A stretch of 64,000 nt of DNA from positions 558,001 through 622,000 of the forward strand of contig NZ_JAERJA010000002.1 in assembly GCF_016827675.1 (NCBI RefSeq), in the 5' to 3' direction. The notes beneath the pieces are model-generated. The model was not told the DNA's origin. It ran no database searches and saw only the letters and a list, made by a program, of their open reading frames with translations. A program made the translations under genes and the position numbers. How positions within the stretch are numbered: position 1 is the first letter of the stretch; each line of letters starts with the position of its first letter. This DNA comes from Nocardioides limicola (lineage in GTDB: Bacteria > Actinomycetota > Actinomycetes > Propionibacteriales > Nocardioidaceae). Shown piece by piece: positions 1 through 8,806 of the stretch.

Positions 1-1276
1 CGTGTACGCCGGTCAGGGTCCCGGTCTTGGCCCGGACCCATCCGCGACCGGGCTCTGCCTCGTCAACGAATCGGCTGCCCAGGGTGCCCGTGAAGCCGGC
101 CACCGGCAGTCCGGTGAGCAGGCTGCGCAGGTGCGGCCGGCTGTCGTCGACGCCCAGCCGGAGCACCCCGATCAGGGTCTCGGCGGAGAGCCGGTTGGCC
201 CGGGACAGACCCGACGCGTCGTACACCTCGTCCTCGACCATCGGCACCCCCAAGGCGCGGACCGCGTCCACGACGCCGCGGGTGGCCGTGGCGAACGTCG
301 CCTCGCCACTGAGCGCGAGCCCGACGTGATGCGCCAACACCTCGGCCGGCTCGTTGCCGCTCCAGTCCAACACCCAGCGGACGATCTGGTCCAGCGGCGC
401 CGAGGTCACGGCGGCCACCTCGTCCGCAGTCCCCGGGGCCACCTGCGGCCGTGGGTCTCCGATCACGGTGATCCCGGCCTCGGTCAAGGCCGCGGCGAAC
501 TGCTCGGCCGCAGCACGGGGCGGATCCGCGACGCGGCCACGCCCTGACTCCGGGCGACCACCGTCGACCATCAGGGCCCCGATCCTGGCCACGATCCCTT
601 CGGGCACGTAGTCCTCGCGCCAACGCCGGCTCACCCCGTCGCCGCCGAACAACGAGGCGTCATAGCCGAGCCGCACCCGATCCCGCCCCTGCTCGGCCAG
701 CGCCAGCGCGGTACTGGTGGCGAGGGTGGCCAGGTCGGCGCGTCCCGGATAGGAACCGTCGTCGGCCTCGGCGGTGAGCATCGGGTCGCCGCCACCGACG
801 AGCACGATGTCCCGGGGCCGGTCGCCGGTCACCACCCGGGTGACGAAGGCCCGGTCCGGACCGAGTACGTCGAGGGCCGCAGCCGCCGTGAGCAGTTTGA
901 TCGTGGAGGCCGGGGTGACCAGCCCGGGTCCGCGCTGCAGCAGCGGCTCGCCGCCGTCCAGATCGGCCACCACCGCCATCACCCGGCCACCGAGCTCCTC
1001 GCGCCGCAGCCCCTCCGCCAGGGCTCGTCGTACCTTCGCCGGCGCCAGCACGCCGCCGCCGGTCAGCGCCGGCAGAGTCCGTGGGGCAGCAGCCTGGACC
1101 AGTTCCAGGCCGGCCGGCGGCGCGGCGGGTGCCGCGTCGTACTCGACGAGTTCGAACCGCCAGATCCCCACCGCTGCCCCCAGCACGGCCAGCACCAGCA
1201 GCACCGGGCCCCAGACGGTTCCCGCGCTGCCCGTGGCCCTAGAGTGGGGCGCACCGGTCCGGTCATGTGTGGCCAC
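1..1276 (-). CDS. dacB: D-alanyl-D-alanine carboxypeptidase / PBP4 (DacB family), 3' end cut by window edge
   Basis: Penicillin-binding protein 4 family enzyme acting on peptidoglycan stem peptides outside the membrane (DD-carboxypeptidase/endopeptidase). A hydrophobic segment at about residues 21-40 suggests an N-terminal anchor. The catalytic SxxK is STIK at residues 124-127, the family segment YDASGLSRAN follows late in the protein, and KTG (417-419) lies just inside the left edge, so only the last few dozen residues are missing. The GTG start at 1276 is chosen because AGGAAGGA precedes it at good spacing. It is divergent from ppa, the same arrangement as Rv3627c/Rv3628 in mycobacteria. 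The peptide continues past base 1. Confidence 0.9.
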   Translation of the reverse strand, partial: MATHDRTGAPHSRATGSAGTVWGPVLLVLAVLGAAVGIWRFELVEYDAAPAAPPAGLELVQAAAPRTLPALTGGGVLAPAKVRRALAEGLRREELGGRVMAVVADLDGGEPLLQRGPGLVTPASTIKLLTAAAALDVLGPDRAFVTRVVTGDRPRDIVLVGGGDPMLTAEADDGSYPGRADLATLATSTALALAEQGRDRVRLGYDASLFGGDGVSRRWREDYVPEGIVARIGALMVDGGRPESGRGRVADPPRAAAEQFAAALTEAGITVIGDPRPQVAPGTADEVAAVTSAPLDQIVRWVLDWSGNEPAEVLAHHVGLALSGEATFATATRGVVDAVRALGVPMVEDEVYDASGLSRANRLSAETLIGVLRLGVDDSRPHLRSLLTGLPVAGFTGTLGSRFVDEAEPGRGWVRAKTGTLTGVH

Positions 1277-1313
1277 GCGGCGTCCTTCCTGACAGGGGGA
1301 TGGGTGGGTTCGG

Positions 1314-1351
1314 CAATTGTGCGCTGATTGCGCACCGTGGCCAATTGTGCG
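1314..1351. promoter_or_regulatory. Repeated element in the dacB-ppa divergent promoter region
   Basis: The decamer CAATTGTGCG occurs at 1314-1323 and again at 1342-1351 in the same orientation, 28 bp apart. Overlapping it is a dyad GTGCGC-TGATT-GCGCAC (1319-1335). It sits between two divergent genes, so it is a plausible operator; no regulator is identified. Seen directly; function is inference. Confidence 0.4.
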
Positions 1352-1438
1352 GGAGACTGACCGGCAGCATTGACCCGAGTCAGGAACAGCAGTGATGAGG
1401 CGGCGGTCGCCGCCTCGCGGAGACAGAGGAGAAGGACC

Positions 1439-1957
1439 TTGTCGTCAGACGTGGCCAACGACCCGTTCGTGTTCGACGTGGTGGTGGAGATCCCCAAGGG
1501 TGAGCGGAACAAGTACGAGGTCGACCACGAATCCGGTCGGATCCGACTGGACCGGATGCTCTTCACCTCCACCCAGTACCCCGCTGACTATGGCTTCATC
1601 GAGGACACCCTCGGCCAGGACGGCGACCCGCTGGACGCGCTGGTCCTGCTGCAGGCGCCCACGTTCCCGGGCTGCGTCATCGCCTGCCGGGCGATCGGGA
1701 TGTTCCGGATGACCGACGAGGCCGGCGGCGACGACAAGGTCCTGTGCGTGCCTTCGCACGACCCGCGCCTGGCCCACCTCAAGGACATCTCCGATGTGTC
1801 CCGCTTCGACCAGCTGGAGATCCAGCACTTCTTCGAGGTCTACAAGGACCTCGAGCCCGGCAAGTCCGTCGAGGGTGCCAACTGGGTCGGCCACGACGAG
1901 GCCGTCGCCGAGGTCGAGGCCTCGTTCAAGCGCTTCCAGGAGGATGGCGGACACTGA
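1439..1957 (+). CDS. ppa: Inorganic pyrophosphatase, family I (soluble)
   Basis: Cytoplasmic Mg-dependent hydrolysis of pyrophosphate to two phosphates, pulling biosynthetic reactions forward. The 172-residue length matches bacterial family I enzymes. The PPase signature [10 protein letters not shown] is at residues 61-70 with the three metal-binding aspartates 61, 63 and 66; [13 protein letters not shown] near residues 17-29 supplies the conserved Lys/Glu/Tyr. The TTG start is preferred because AGAGGAGAAGG lies 3-4 bases upstream; a GTG at 1451 is the alternative. It is divergent from dacB and followed by a strong hairpin. The window also encodes a membrane H+-pyrophosphatase (hppA), so pyrophosphate can be both hydrolysed and used for pumping. 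Confidence 0.96.
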   Translation: MSSDVANDPFVFDVVVEIPKGERNKYEVDHESGRIRLDRMLFTSTQYPADYGFIEDTLGQDGDPLDALVLLQAPTFPGCVIACRAIGMFRMTDEAGGDDKVLCVPSHDPRLAHLKDISDVSRFDQLEIQHFFEVYKDLEPGKSVEGANWVGHDEAVAEVEASFKRFQEDGGH

Positions 1958-1975
1958 TCCTCCACGCCCTCGAGT

Positions 1976-2010
1976 GGACCCCGTACGCCGTGCGCGTGCG
2001 GGGTCCTCTT
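1976..2010 (+). terminator. Intrinsic-type terminator after ppa
   Basis: GGACCCCG (1976-1983) pairs with CGGGGTCC (1999-2006); five further inner pairs including one G-U give a 13-bp stem with a short loop, followed by TCTT. It separates ppa from the convergent acyl-CoA oxidase-like gene. Confidence 0.7.
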
Positions 2011-2070
2011 CGTTGGGTGACCTGGTTCAGCGGGCTGTGAAGCAGACCGGTGCGCCGCTGACCGCGAGGG

Positions 2071-4026
2071 TCACGACGCCTGCTCGCCGAGGATCTCGGC
2101 CCGAAGCATCGCGTCCGGGACCCCGAACGCGGCCACCAGGTCGACCGCCAGCGGCCGCACCTTGCGGCACAGGTCGTTGACCTCGCGGCTGATCGCCTTG
2201 GACCGCTGGGTGGTGAGCCTGCCGTGCTCCATGAACCAGGCCCGGTCGCGTTCGATCTCGGTGAGCGCATGCAGGTCGACCATCAAGCCGAAGGCGACCT
2301 TCTCCGCGCCGTCGGGCAGCGCCTGGAACTTCTCCACGGCCGCCATCAGCACCAGCCGCTCCACATGGGCCCGGGCTGCGAAGATGACGTGGTCCTGCAC
2401 CCGGGAGAAGACCTCGCCCGGCTCCATGCCCAGATCGATGCCGCGCTTGAGTCGCCGCGCCACCCCGGCCACCGAGTGCGACTCCCGGAACTCCAGCATC
2501 GCCAACTGGTAGTTGCTGTCCAGCAGACCTGCCTCCTGGTCCCACTCGTCGCCGCCCGGCAGCAGATCACGGACCCGCTCCAGGAGCTTGTGGGCATTGA
2601 GCCTCTCCAGGACCCCGTCCACGGCCAGACCGGCGACGAAGCGCACCATCCCCAGCTGGTCGAGGTCGGAGAAGTCACTGGAATAGTCGGTGAGCAGGCC
2701 CTTGGCCACCAACTGCAGGAGCACGTGGTTGTCACCCTCGAAGGTCGTGAACACGTCGGTGTCCGCCTTCAGTGCCGCGAACCTGTTGACGCTGAGGTAC
2801 CCGGCGCCGCCGCACGCCTCCCGACACTCCTGGATGGTCCAGGTCGCATGCCAGGTGGCCAGCGCCTTGGTGCCGGCGGCCCGGGACTCCAGGGCTCGAC
2901 GGGTCCGTTCGTCGGCACCATCGGTGAAGACGTCGTGCAACCGGCCCGCGACCACCTCCTGGGCGCAGTGCAACACGTAGGTGCGGGCCAGCAGCGGCAG
3001 CAGTCGCCGCTGGTGGATCCCGTAGTCGAGCAGCAACTGCTCGGGCTGGTCCTCGGCGGTGCGGAACTGGCGCCGGGTGTCGGCGTACCGGATCGCGATC
3101 GCCAGCGCCACCTTGGCGGCCGAGAGCCCCGCACCGCCCACGCAGACCCGCCCCTGGATCAGGGTGCCGAGCATGGTGAAGAAGCGGCGGTTGCTGTTCT
3201 CGATCTCCGACTCGTAGCGACCGGCCGCGGTCACGTCCGCGAACCGGTTGAGCAAGGCCGTCCGCGGCACCCGCACCCGATCGAAGGAGAGCCGGCCGTT
3301 GTCGACACCCTGCAGGCCGAGTTTGTCGCCGCAGTCGCTGATGGTGACGCCGGGTGCGGGTTGACCGTCGCGGCGGATCGGCACCACGAACGCGTGTACG
3401 CCGTGGCTCTCCTCGGCGATCTCCAACTGCGCGAAGACCACCGCCAACTCCGCATGTCGGGCTGCATTGCCGATGTAGTCCTTGCGCCCCGACTCGGTCG
3501 GGGTGTGCAGCACGAACTCGTCGGTGGCGGCGTCGAAGGTGGCCGTCGTCTCCAGCGACTGGACGTCGGAGCCATGACCGGTCTCGGTCATCGCGAAGCA
3601 GCCGAGCACCCGGCCACTGATCAGATCCTCGAGGTAGGCGTCGTGATGTGACTCGGTGCCCAGCTGCAGGACTGCTCCACCGAAGAGCCCGAACTGGACG
3701 CCGACCTTGACCAGCACCGACAGGTCCCCGAAGCCGAGGGTCTCGAAGGCGGCGACCGAGGCGCCGATGTCGCCGCCGCCGCCGTACTTCTCCGGGAATC
3801 CGTAGCCCGCCTGACCGGTGGCCGCGATCAGGCCGACGATCTCACGCACCCGCTCCCGGAACTCCTCGCGCGGCATCATGTCGGCGTCGTCGAGGACCTG
3901 GGCATGCTCGACGAGGTTGTCACGGACCAGGTCCCGGACCGCGGCGTACCGCCCGTCGAGGATTCGTTGCAGGACCTGTGCGTCGAAGGCGGGTTGCCGG
4001 TATCCGTCGTCAGCCATGTCGCTCAC
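2071..4026 (-). CDS. Acyl-CoA oxidase-like acyl-CoA dehydrogenase (FAD)
   Basis: FAD-dependent alpha,beta-desaturation of acyl-CoA thioesters. At 651 residues it is longer than ordinary FadE proteins (about 380-400) and resembles the acyl-CoA oxidase (ACOX) architecture with an extra C-terminal helical domain. Visible landmarks are the flavin-site strand CFAMTETGHGSDV, the segment GGAGYLSVNR, and FEGDN at about residue 430, where the catalytic glutamate of ACOX enzymes lies. Whether it uses oxygen or an electron-transfer flavoprotein cannot be told from sequence. The GTG at 4026 is the longest start; ATG at 4017 is equally possible, and neither has a clear ribosome site. It ends in convergence with ppa and begins only 17 bases beyond the stop of the NlpC/P60 gene, so both may be read from one transcript. 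Confidence 0.85.
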   Translation of the reverse strand: MSDMADDGYRQPAFDAQVLQRILDGRYAAVRDLVRDNLVEHAQVLDDADMMPREEFRERVREIVGLIAATGQAGYGFPEKYGGGGDIGASVAAFETLGFGDLSVLVKVGVQFGLFGGAVLQLGTESHHDAYLEDLISGRVLGCFAMTETGHGSDVQSLETTATFDAATDEFVLHTPTESGRKDYIGNAARHAELAVVFAQLEIAEESHGVHAFVVPIRRDGQPAPGVTISDCGDKLGLQGVDNGRLSFDRVRVPRTALLNRFADVTAAGRYESEIENSNRRFFTMLGTLIQGRVCVGGAGLSAAKVALAIAIRYADTRRQFRTAEDQPEQLLLDYGIHQRRLLPLLARTYVLHCAQEVVAGRLHDVFTDGADERTRRALESRAAGTKALATWHATWTIQECREACGGAGYLSVNRFAALKADTDVFTTFEGDNHVLLQLVAKGLLTDYSSDFSDLDQLGMVRFVAGLAVDGVLERLNAHKLLERVRDLLPGGDEWDQEAGLLDSNYQLAMLEFRESHSVAGVARRLKRGIDLGMEPGEVFSRVQDHVIFAARAHVERLVLMAAVEKFQALPDGAEKVAFGLMVDLHALTEIERDRAWFMEHGRLTTQRSKAISREVNDLCRKVRPLAVDLVAAFGVPDAMLRAEILGEQAS

Positions 4027-4042
4027 GGTACGCCGGAAGGGG

Positions 4043-5431
4043 TCAGGGTCGGGCGAAGAAGTTGGGCGGGATCCAGTAGTATATGGAGACCTCTTCGACC
4101 GGCCGGCCGCTGCGGGGAGCGTGGATCATCCGCTGGTTCCCGATGTAGAGCGCCACGTGGTAGATCGACGAGGGGCTGCTGCTGGTGCCCCAGAAGAGCA
4201 GGTCGCCCGGCTTCAGCTGCGAGGCCTTGATCGGCGTGGACTGCTGGAACTGCCCGACCGACCAGTGCGGCAGCGACTTGCCGCCGGCCTGCCAGGCCCG
4301 CATCGTCAGCCCGGAGCAGTCGAACGCGTTCGGCCCCGAGGCGCCCCATTGGTAGGGCTTCCCGATCTGCTTGCGCGCGTAGTCGATCGCGGCCTGGGCT
4401 CCGGTGGACGGCGCCGGGGGTTCCGGAGCCGGCTCCGGGGCGGGCGTCGGAGTGGGGGTGGGCGTCGGGGAGGGGGTGGGCGTCGGAGTGGGGGTGGGTG
4501 TCGACGTCGGCTCTGGGGCGGGGGCGGGGGTGGGAGTGGGAGTCGGGGTCGGCGTCGCGGTCGGCGCAGGGGCCGGCGAGGACGCTGCGGTCGCAGGCTC
4601 GGCTGCCGCCTGGGCGGGCTCCTCGGCCTGCTGGGCCGTCGCCTGGGCCGCCTGCTGGGCCGCCGCCTGGGCGGCATTGGCCTCCAGTGCCGCCTGGCGC
4701 TCCCCGGCGAGCCGGACGCTGACGCCCTCGAGGGTGGCGAGTTCGCCGATCAGTCGATCCCGGTCGGCGGCGATCCGGGCTGCCTGGTTGGCGGCCGCGT
4801 CGGCGGCCGACGCCGCTGCCTGATGGGCGGCTTCGGCCAGGGCCGCCTGGTCGCGTGCCTGCGTTCTGGTCTGTTCCGCTCGCACGCGGGCGACCTCGGC
4901 TCGACTGGCGGCGGTGCGGTAGTCGTCGTACCGGCGGGCCATCGCGGCCTCGGCGTTGGCCAACGTGGTGGTGCGCTGCATGACGTCCTGGATCCCGTCG
5001 GAGTCCACGATGGCGCGCAGTGCGGTCAGTTCGGGGGCCATCTTGTACGCCGCCACCAGGGTGTCGCCGTAGGACTGCTGCTGGCGTGCCACCGCGGCGT
5101 CGGCAGCGGCCAGTTGCCGCTCGGCGAGTCGGGCCTCGGCCCGGGCGACGCTCAGTTGGTGCCGGGCACCGTTCCAGGCCTCTGCCGCCTGCGCGGCGGC
5201 GATGATGCTGCTGTTGAGCCGGTCGGTGGCGCGCGCGAGATCAGCCCGCACGGCGGCCACGTCCCGTTCCTTGACCTCCACCGCCCGCTCTGCGGCGGCC
5301 ACCTCGTCGGCCGAGGGAGCCTCATGGTCGGCATTGGCCGCGGTGGTCAGGCCGGCCACGAGCGCAGTCACCACCGTGGCGGCGAGCAGGGTCGCCCGCA
5401 TCGACCTGCGACTGCTGCGCGGTTCGTGCAC
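4043..5431 (-). CDS. Secreted NlpC/P60 peptidoglycan endopeptidase with coiled coil and Pro-Thr linker
   Basis: Cell-wall hydrolase (RipA/CwlO-like) expected to cut peptide cross-links after export. The order is a signal peptide (1-34, cleavage after ANA), an Ala/Glu/Arg-rich coiled coil (about 40-250), a low-complexity Pro-Thr-Ala linker with TPTP repeats (about 270-340), and a C-terminal NlpC/P60 domain. The catalytic Cys is in FDCSGL, the His in IYHVALYIG, and the third polar residue in the following HAPRSG. The GTG at 5431 is chosen because AGGGAG lies six bases upstream and it yields a clean signal peptide; in-frame ATGs further upstream (such as 5446) lack a good site. About 462 residues. 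Confidence 0.9.
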   Translation of the reverse strand: MHEPRSSRRSMRATLLAATVVTALVAGLTTAANADHEAPSADEVAAAERAVEVKERDVAAVRADLARATDRLNSSIIAAAQAAEAWNGARHQLSVARAEARLAERQLAAADAAVARQQQSYGDTLVAAYKMAPELTALRAIVDSDGIQDVMQRTTTLANAEAAMARRYDDYRTAASRAEVARVRAEQTRTQARDQAALAEAAHQAAASAADAAANQAARIAADRDRLIGELATLEGVSVRLAGERQAALEANAAQAAAQQAAQATAQQAEEPAQAAAEPATAASSPAPAPTATPTPTPTPTPAPAPEPTSTPTPTPTPTPSPTPTPTPTPAPEPAPEPPAPSTGAQAAIDYARKQIGKPYQWGASGPNAFDCSGLTMRAWQAGGKSLPHWSVGQFQQSTPIKASQLKPGDLLFWGTSSSPSSIYHVALYIGNQRMIHAPRSGRPVEEVSIYYWIPPNFFARP

Positions 5432-5748
5432 GGCGTACTCCCTCATTGTTCGAGGTGCCTCGCGCGACTTCCCCATCGCACGAGGCACTCCCGGCACGTT
5501 AGTGCTCACAAGCCCCAAGGGGAACACTTTTTAACAATTTTCTCAAAAGTATCGGCGTGTCGCCTTGACTAACTACATTGTTGTAATTCTCGTCGCGGGC
5601 GCGCGTGGTCGTCTCAGATGCGGCCCAAGTCGACGCGGATTGGGCCCAACTCGACGCGTAGGAGGCCCAAGTCGACGCGGATAGGGCCCAAGTCGACGCG
5701 GATAAGGCCCAACTCGGGGGAGGGAGGGGGGTGGGGAGAGGGGGTGGG
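5432..5748. other. Long intergenic stretch between the NlpC/P60 and PAP2 genes
   Basis: 317 bases without a supported gene. The part nearest the NlpC/P60 gene is A/T-richer than its surroundings (around 5525-5590) and presumably holds that gene's promoter. The rest is the tandem repeat listed separately and a G-rich tract (5712-5750). I looked for a c-di-AMP (ydaO-type) leader and did not find its conserved elements. Confidence 0.5.
5622..5716 (-). repeat. 21-bp tandem repeat, about 4.5 copies, downstream of the PAP2 gene
   Basis: Units of exactly 21 bp start at 5622, 5643, 5664 and 5685 with a partial unit at 5706. The core GGCCCAA(G/C)TCGACGCG is kept and the last five bases vary. The array begins about 33 bases past the stop of the PAP2-family gene, in its transcript direction. 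It has no spacers of CRISPR type. See the finding on repeats at gene 3' ends. Confidence 0.85.
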
Positions 5749-6795
5749 TCAGTCGCGGTCGACGGGGACCGACGCGGTGGTCGTCGTCGGATAGGACGAG
5801 AAGCCTCCGCGGTGGAAGCGCTGCCCCGATGCCCAGGCGCCCAGGTAGAAGGCGATCAGCGCGATCGCGACGCCACCGACGTCGTCGAGGACGTAGTGCC
5901 AGCCGAAGTAGAGGGTCGCCACGATGGTGAGCGCGAAGTTGATCCAGAGGATCCAGTGCACCACCCGGTTGCGGATCGTGTACTGCGCCATCAGCGCCCA
6001 CAGCAGCGTGATCGCCGTGTGCAGGCTGGCGAAGCCGGCCACCGAGTTCATCGCCGACTCCACGTCCCCGTAGAGCACGGTCGAGCGGCCGTAGAAGAGC
6101 GCGTCCATCAGCGACCCGGCGCCGCTGGCCGCCAGGTCGCCGTAGAGCCACGGGTACTCGAAGCCCGGGCCCAGGGTGGGCAGCATGTAGTACGACGCGG
6201 TGCCCAACGCCCAGCCGAGGCACTGGGAGGTGGCGAACCAGTAGCCGAAGCTGATGTTGCGCGACCAGACCAGCCAGGCGGCCACCGCGATGCCCACCAT
6301 CGGCAGGTACCACAGATAGATGCTGGAGAGCACGTGCGCGGTGAAGGTGGTCCCCAACAGATCGTGCAGCACCACCGCCGGCTCGTGACCGAAGAAGAGC
6401 CAGATGTCGATCTCGTGCAGTTCCTTGTCGTACTTCTTCGGCCCCATCACCGCAGGCAGGAACGACTTCAGGTTCCGGTAGCTCACGTAGGTGAGGTAGA
6501 AGCAGACCAGGCCGAGCACCACCAGCACGATCCGGTCCCGGGTCCAGTGGGTGCGGATCCGCTCCTTGACGATGCCCGACATCAGCTTCGGGTTGAGCCG
6601 GGAGAGCCACAGCATCCTCGGCACCAGGTCCAGCGCGAAGGCTCCCAGCAGCAGCATCGGCAGCCGCAGCCAACCCGGGCCAAGGAAGCCTTCGGGGTCG
6701 ACGAGCCGCCGGTCGAGGACCTGCGCTGTCACCAGCGCCAGGATCCCCATGATCCCGGCAGTAGCGATCAGGAGTGCGTAGGCCCGTCTGTGCAC
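5749..6795 (-). CDS. PAP2-superfamily membrane phosphatase (inositol-phosphotransferase/Aur1-like)
   Basis: Integral membrane protein of about 348 residues with several hydrophobic helices. The phosphatase signature is of the PAP2_3 (Aur1/inositolphosphotransferase-like) type: SLHTA in place of the usual PSGH, then GWHYVLDDVGG giving the H-x3-D motif. The expected activity is phosphoester transfer or hydrolysis on a lipid or isoprenoid phosphate; the substrate cannot be told. The GTG start at 6795 gives a plausible N-terminus running into the first helix, but no clear ribosome site is visible, so the start is tentative. It lies 68 bases after the SDR gene on the same strand and may be read with it. 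Confidence 0.75.
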   Translation of the reverse strand: MHRRAYALLIATAGIMGILALVTAQVLDRRLVDPEGFLGPGWLRLPMLLLGAFALDLVPRMLWLSRLNPKLMSGIVKERIRTHWTRDRIVLVVLGLVCFYLTYVSYRNLKSFLPAVMGPKKYDKELHEIDIWLFFGHEPAVVLHDLLGTTFTAHVLSSIYLWYLPMVGIAVAAWLVWSRNISFGYWFATSQCLGWALGTASYYMLPTLGPGFEYPWLYGDLAASGAGSLMDALFYGRSTVLYGDVESAMNSVAGFASLHTAITLLWALMAQYTIRNRVVHWILWINFALTIVATLYFGWHYVLDDVGGVAIALIAFYLGAWASGQRFHRGGFSSYPTTTTASVPVDRD

Positions 6796-6863
6796 GCAGG
6801 GAAGGTTACCGGGAGAGGACACGAGGACAACATCCACGCAAACGCGAGATCGCTCACGTTCGC

Positions 6864-7664
6864 TCAGGCCAGATCCGGAAGCGCCAGGTCCAGGTTGGGC
6901 TGCTGGATCCCTCCGTCGACCTCGAGCATCTTCCCGGTCACGTAGCCGCCGGCCGTGGAGGCCAGGTAGAGCGCGGCGGCGGCGATGTCCTCGGGCTCGC
7001 CGACGCGTCCCAGCGGAGTGCCGGTCTCCATCTGATCCATCATCTCCGGGATCCCGGCGACGAACTCCAGAGCGCTGGTCATCACCGAACCGACATAGAT
7101 GCCGTTGACCCGGATCCGTGGCGACAGGTCGGTCGCGGCGAGCCGGGTCCAGTGCGCCAGCGCGGCCTTCGCGGTGCCGTAGGCCAGGTAGCCGCGGCCG
7201 GCGGTGCGGCCGAGCATCGAACTGATGGTGACCACGGACTGGGTCCGGCTCGCCGGACCGGCGAGCATCAGCGGCACCGCTGCGCGGGTCAGCGCGTGGG
7301 CGGTGGCGACGTTGAACCTGAAGGACTCGGTCAGGTAGTCGGTGTCGGTGTCGAGGAAGGCGTTCGGGATGGTGCCCCCGACGTTGTTGACGATCGTGTC
7401 CAGGCGCCCGAACTCGTCGTACGCCGACCGGGCGAGACCGGCGGCCGCGTCCAGGTCGGACAGATCGGCCGGCAGCACCAACGCCCGTCGACCGGTGGCC
7501 TCGATCCGGGTGGCCACCTCCTTCAACTGGTCCGCCGACCGGGCCGAGATCGCCACGTCGGCGCCGGCCTCCGCCAGGGCCACGGCGGTCGCCGCACCGA
7601 TCCCCCGACCGGCTCCGGTGACCACGGCGACGTGGCCGTCGAGGCGGAAGCGGTCCAGGATCAT
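6864..7664 (-). CDS. Short-chain dehydrogenase/reductase (SDR)
   Basis: Classical SDR of 266 residues. The NAD(P)-binding motif TGAGRGIG is at about residues 16-23, the NNVGG strand follows in place of NNAG, the catalytic serine is in ISSMLG, and YGTAK gives the Tyr-x3-Lys pair. The end VDGGIQQP is typical of the family. The start ATG overlaps the stop of the DapB-like gene (ATGA at 7661-7664), so the two are translationally coupled and presumably share the KstR-type operator at 8752. That context suggests a hydroxyacyl or hydroxysteroid substrate, which is inference only. Confidence 0.9.
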   Translation of the reverse strand: MILDRFRLDGHVAVVTGAGRGIGAATAVALAEAGADVAISARSADQLKEVATRIEATGRRALVLPADLSDLDAAAGLARSAYDEFGRLDTIVNNVGGTIPNAFLDTDTDYLTESFRFNVATAHALTRAAVPLMLAGPASRTQSVVTISSMLGRTAGRGYLAYGTAKAALAHWTRLAATDLSPRIRVNGIYVGSVMTSALEFVAGIPEMMDQMETGTPLGRVGEPEDIAAAALYLASTAGGYVTGKMLEVDGGIQQPNLDLALPDLA

Positions 7665-8746
7665 GCGACGCCTCGTCCGGTGACACCCATCAGGTCCAGG
7701 GCGGTGACGATGCCGGTGTCGGCCGCCACCACATGCGGAGCCGCGTTGACCAGCCGCATGGCGGTGGTGATCATCCCGGAGTCGTTGTGGTCGCCGTCCT
7801 CGCCCTGGTGGGTGAAGTCGACCTTCATCTGGGGGTCACCGAGGATCTCGACGCGGTAGCAGCCGCCGCCCTCGGGGGGCGTGGCCCACTCCGGCACCTG
7901 GTCGACATGGGTCCGGGTGATGTGCTCGAGCACGATCCGGGGCACTCCGTCGACCTTGCCGACCACCTGGAAGCGGACCGCCCCCAGGGTGCCGGCCGGG
8001 ATCTCCACGCTGACCGTGGAGGTGTCCACCTCGGCGGGTCGTCGATCCACGATCTCCTCGAGCGGCTCATCGAGGGTGAGGTCCAGACCGGCGGCGATCT
8101 GACGGACCACCGGGCCCCACCCCATCGACAGCACTCCGGGCTGCCAGAGCATCGCCTCGAAGTCCAGCGGCTTGCCGAAGCCGAAGATGTCACCCATCAC
8201 CACGGGCTGGTAGTAGGTCGAGTAGTCGGCGATCTCGGAGACCCGGACCAAGTCGATGCGCCGCGACAGGCTGGTCATCACCAGCGGCAGTACGTCGTTG
8301 GCGAACCCGGGGTCGATCCCGTTGACGTGCAGGGAGGACCCTCCGGCGGCGCAGGCCTTCTCGATCCGACTGAGTCCGTCCTCCCAGAGCACTCCCCAGG
8401 GCCAGCAGAGGATGACCGGGCCCGAGGAGACGACGTTGATGCCGGCCTCGAGCAGGACGGCGATGTCCTCGATCGCCTCGAACATCCGGTCATCGGTCAT
8501 CGCGGTGTGGATGACGACGTCGGGGGCCAGCGCGATCAGTTCGCTGACGTCGTTCGTGGCCGCGACACCGAGCTCGCGCCCGAGCTCGGCCAGCAGACCG
8601 GCATCTTTGCCGACCTTGTCCGGGTTCGAGACCCAGAGTCCGACGAGTTCGAGGTCCTTGTGGGCCTCGATCCCGGCGATCACGTGCCGGCCGACGGTGC
8701 CGGTCGACCATCCGACGACTTTCAGTTTCTTGGTGTCCACAACCAC
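7661..8746 (-). CDS. DapB-N-like dehydrogenase (2,4-diaminopentanoate dehydrogenase-type fold)
   Basis: Protein of about 361 residues with an N-terminal Rossmann segment ([14 protein letters not shown]) like that of dihydrodipicolinate reductase N-terminal-domain proteins. In actinobacteria such proteins occur beside SDRs and acyl-CoA dehydrogenases; their substrate is not settled. GTG at 8746 or GTG at 8740 are the likely starts. Neither has an upstream ribosome site, and the KstR-type operator ends only six bases upstream, so the mRNA may be leaderless. First gene of a two-gene unit with the SDR (4-base overlap). Confidence 0.75.
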   Translation of the reverse strand: MVVDTKKLKVVGWSTGTVGRHVIAGIEAHKDLELVGLWVSNPDKVGKDAGLLAELGRELGVAATNDVSELIALAPDVVIHTAMTDDRMFEAIEDIAVLLEAGINVVSSGPVILCWPWGVLWEDGLSRIEKACAAGGSSLHVNGIDPGFANDVLPLVMTSLSRRIDLVRVSEIADYSTYYQPVVMGDIFGFGKPLDFEAMLWQPGVLSMGWGPVVRQIAAGLDLTLDEPLEEIVDRRPAEVDTSTVSVEIPAGTLGAVRFQVVGKVDGVPRIVLEHITRTHVDQVPEWATPPEGGGCYRVEILGDPQMKVDFTHQGEDGDHNDSGMITTAMRLVNAAPHVVAADTGIVTALDLMGVTGRGVA

Positions 8747-8751
8747 TAATC

Positions 8752-8765
8752 TAGAACAGGTTCTA
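8752..8765. promoter_or_regulatory. KstR-type operator upstream of the DapB-like/SDR operon
   Basis: TAGAACAGGTTCTA is palindromic apart from its centre and fits TnnAACnnGTTnnA, the published consensus of the TetR-family repressor KstR, which controls cholesterol and lipid genes in mycobacteria and rhodococci. It abuts the GTG start, in the position of a -10 region. No kstR gene is in the window. Confidence 0.7.
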
Positions 8766-8806
8766 CGTCCTGTCGACCCCCTTGGAGGAGCCATCCAAGA
8801 CCGCGG

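Noticed and set aside
5432-5621. c-di-AMP (ydaO-type) riboswitch before the NlpC/P60 gene
   Set aside because: Such leaders are common before actinobacterial cell-wall hydrolases, but the conserved ydaO blocks are not visible and the space is short.
5573-6673. Minus-strand frame with repeated YPRRLGP-type peptide
   Set aside because: The repeat peptide arises from the 21-bp DNA repeat, and the rest is an out-of-frame reading of the PAP2 gene.
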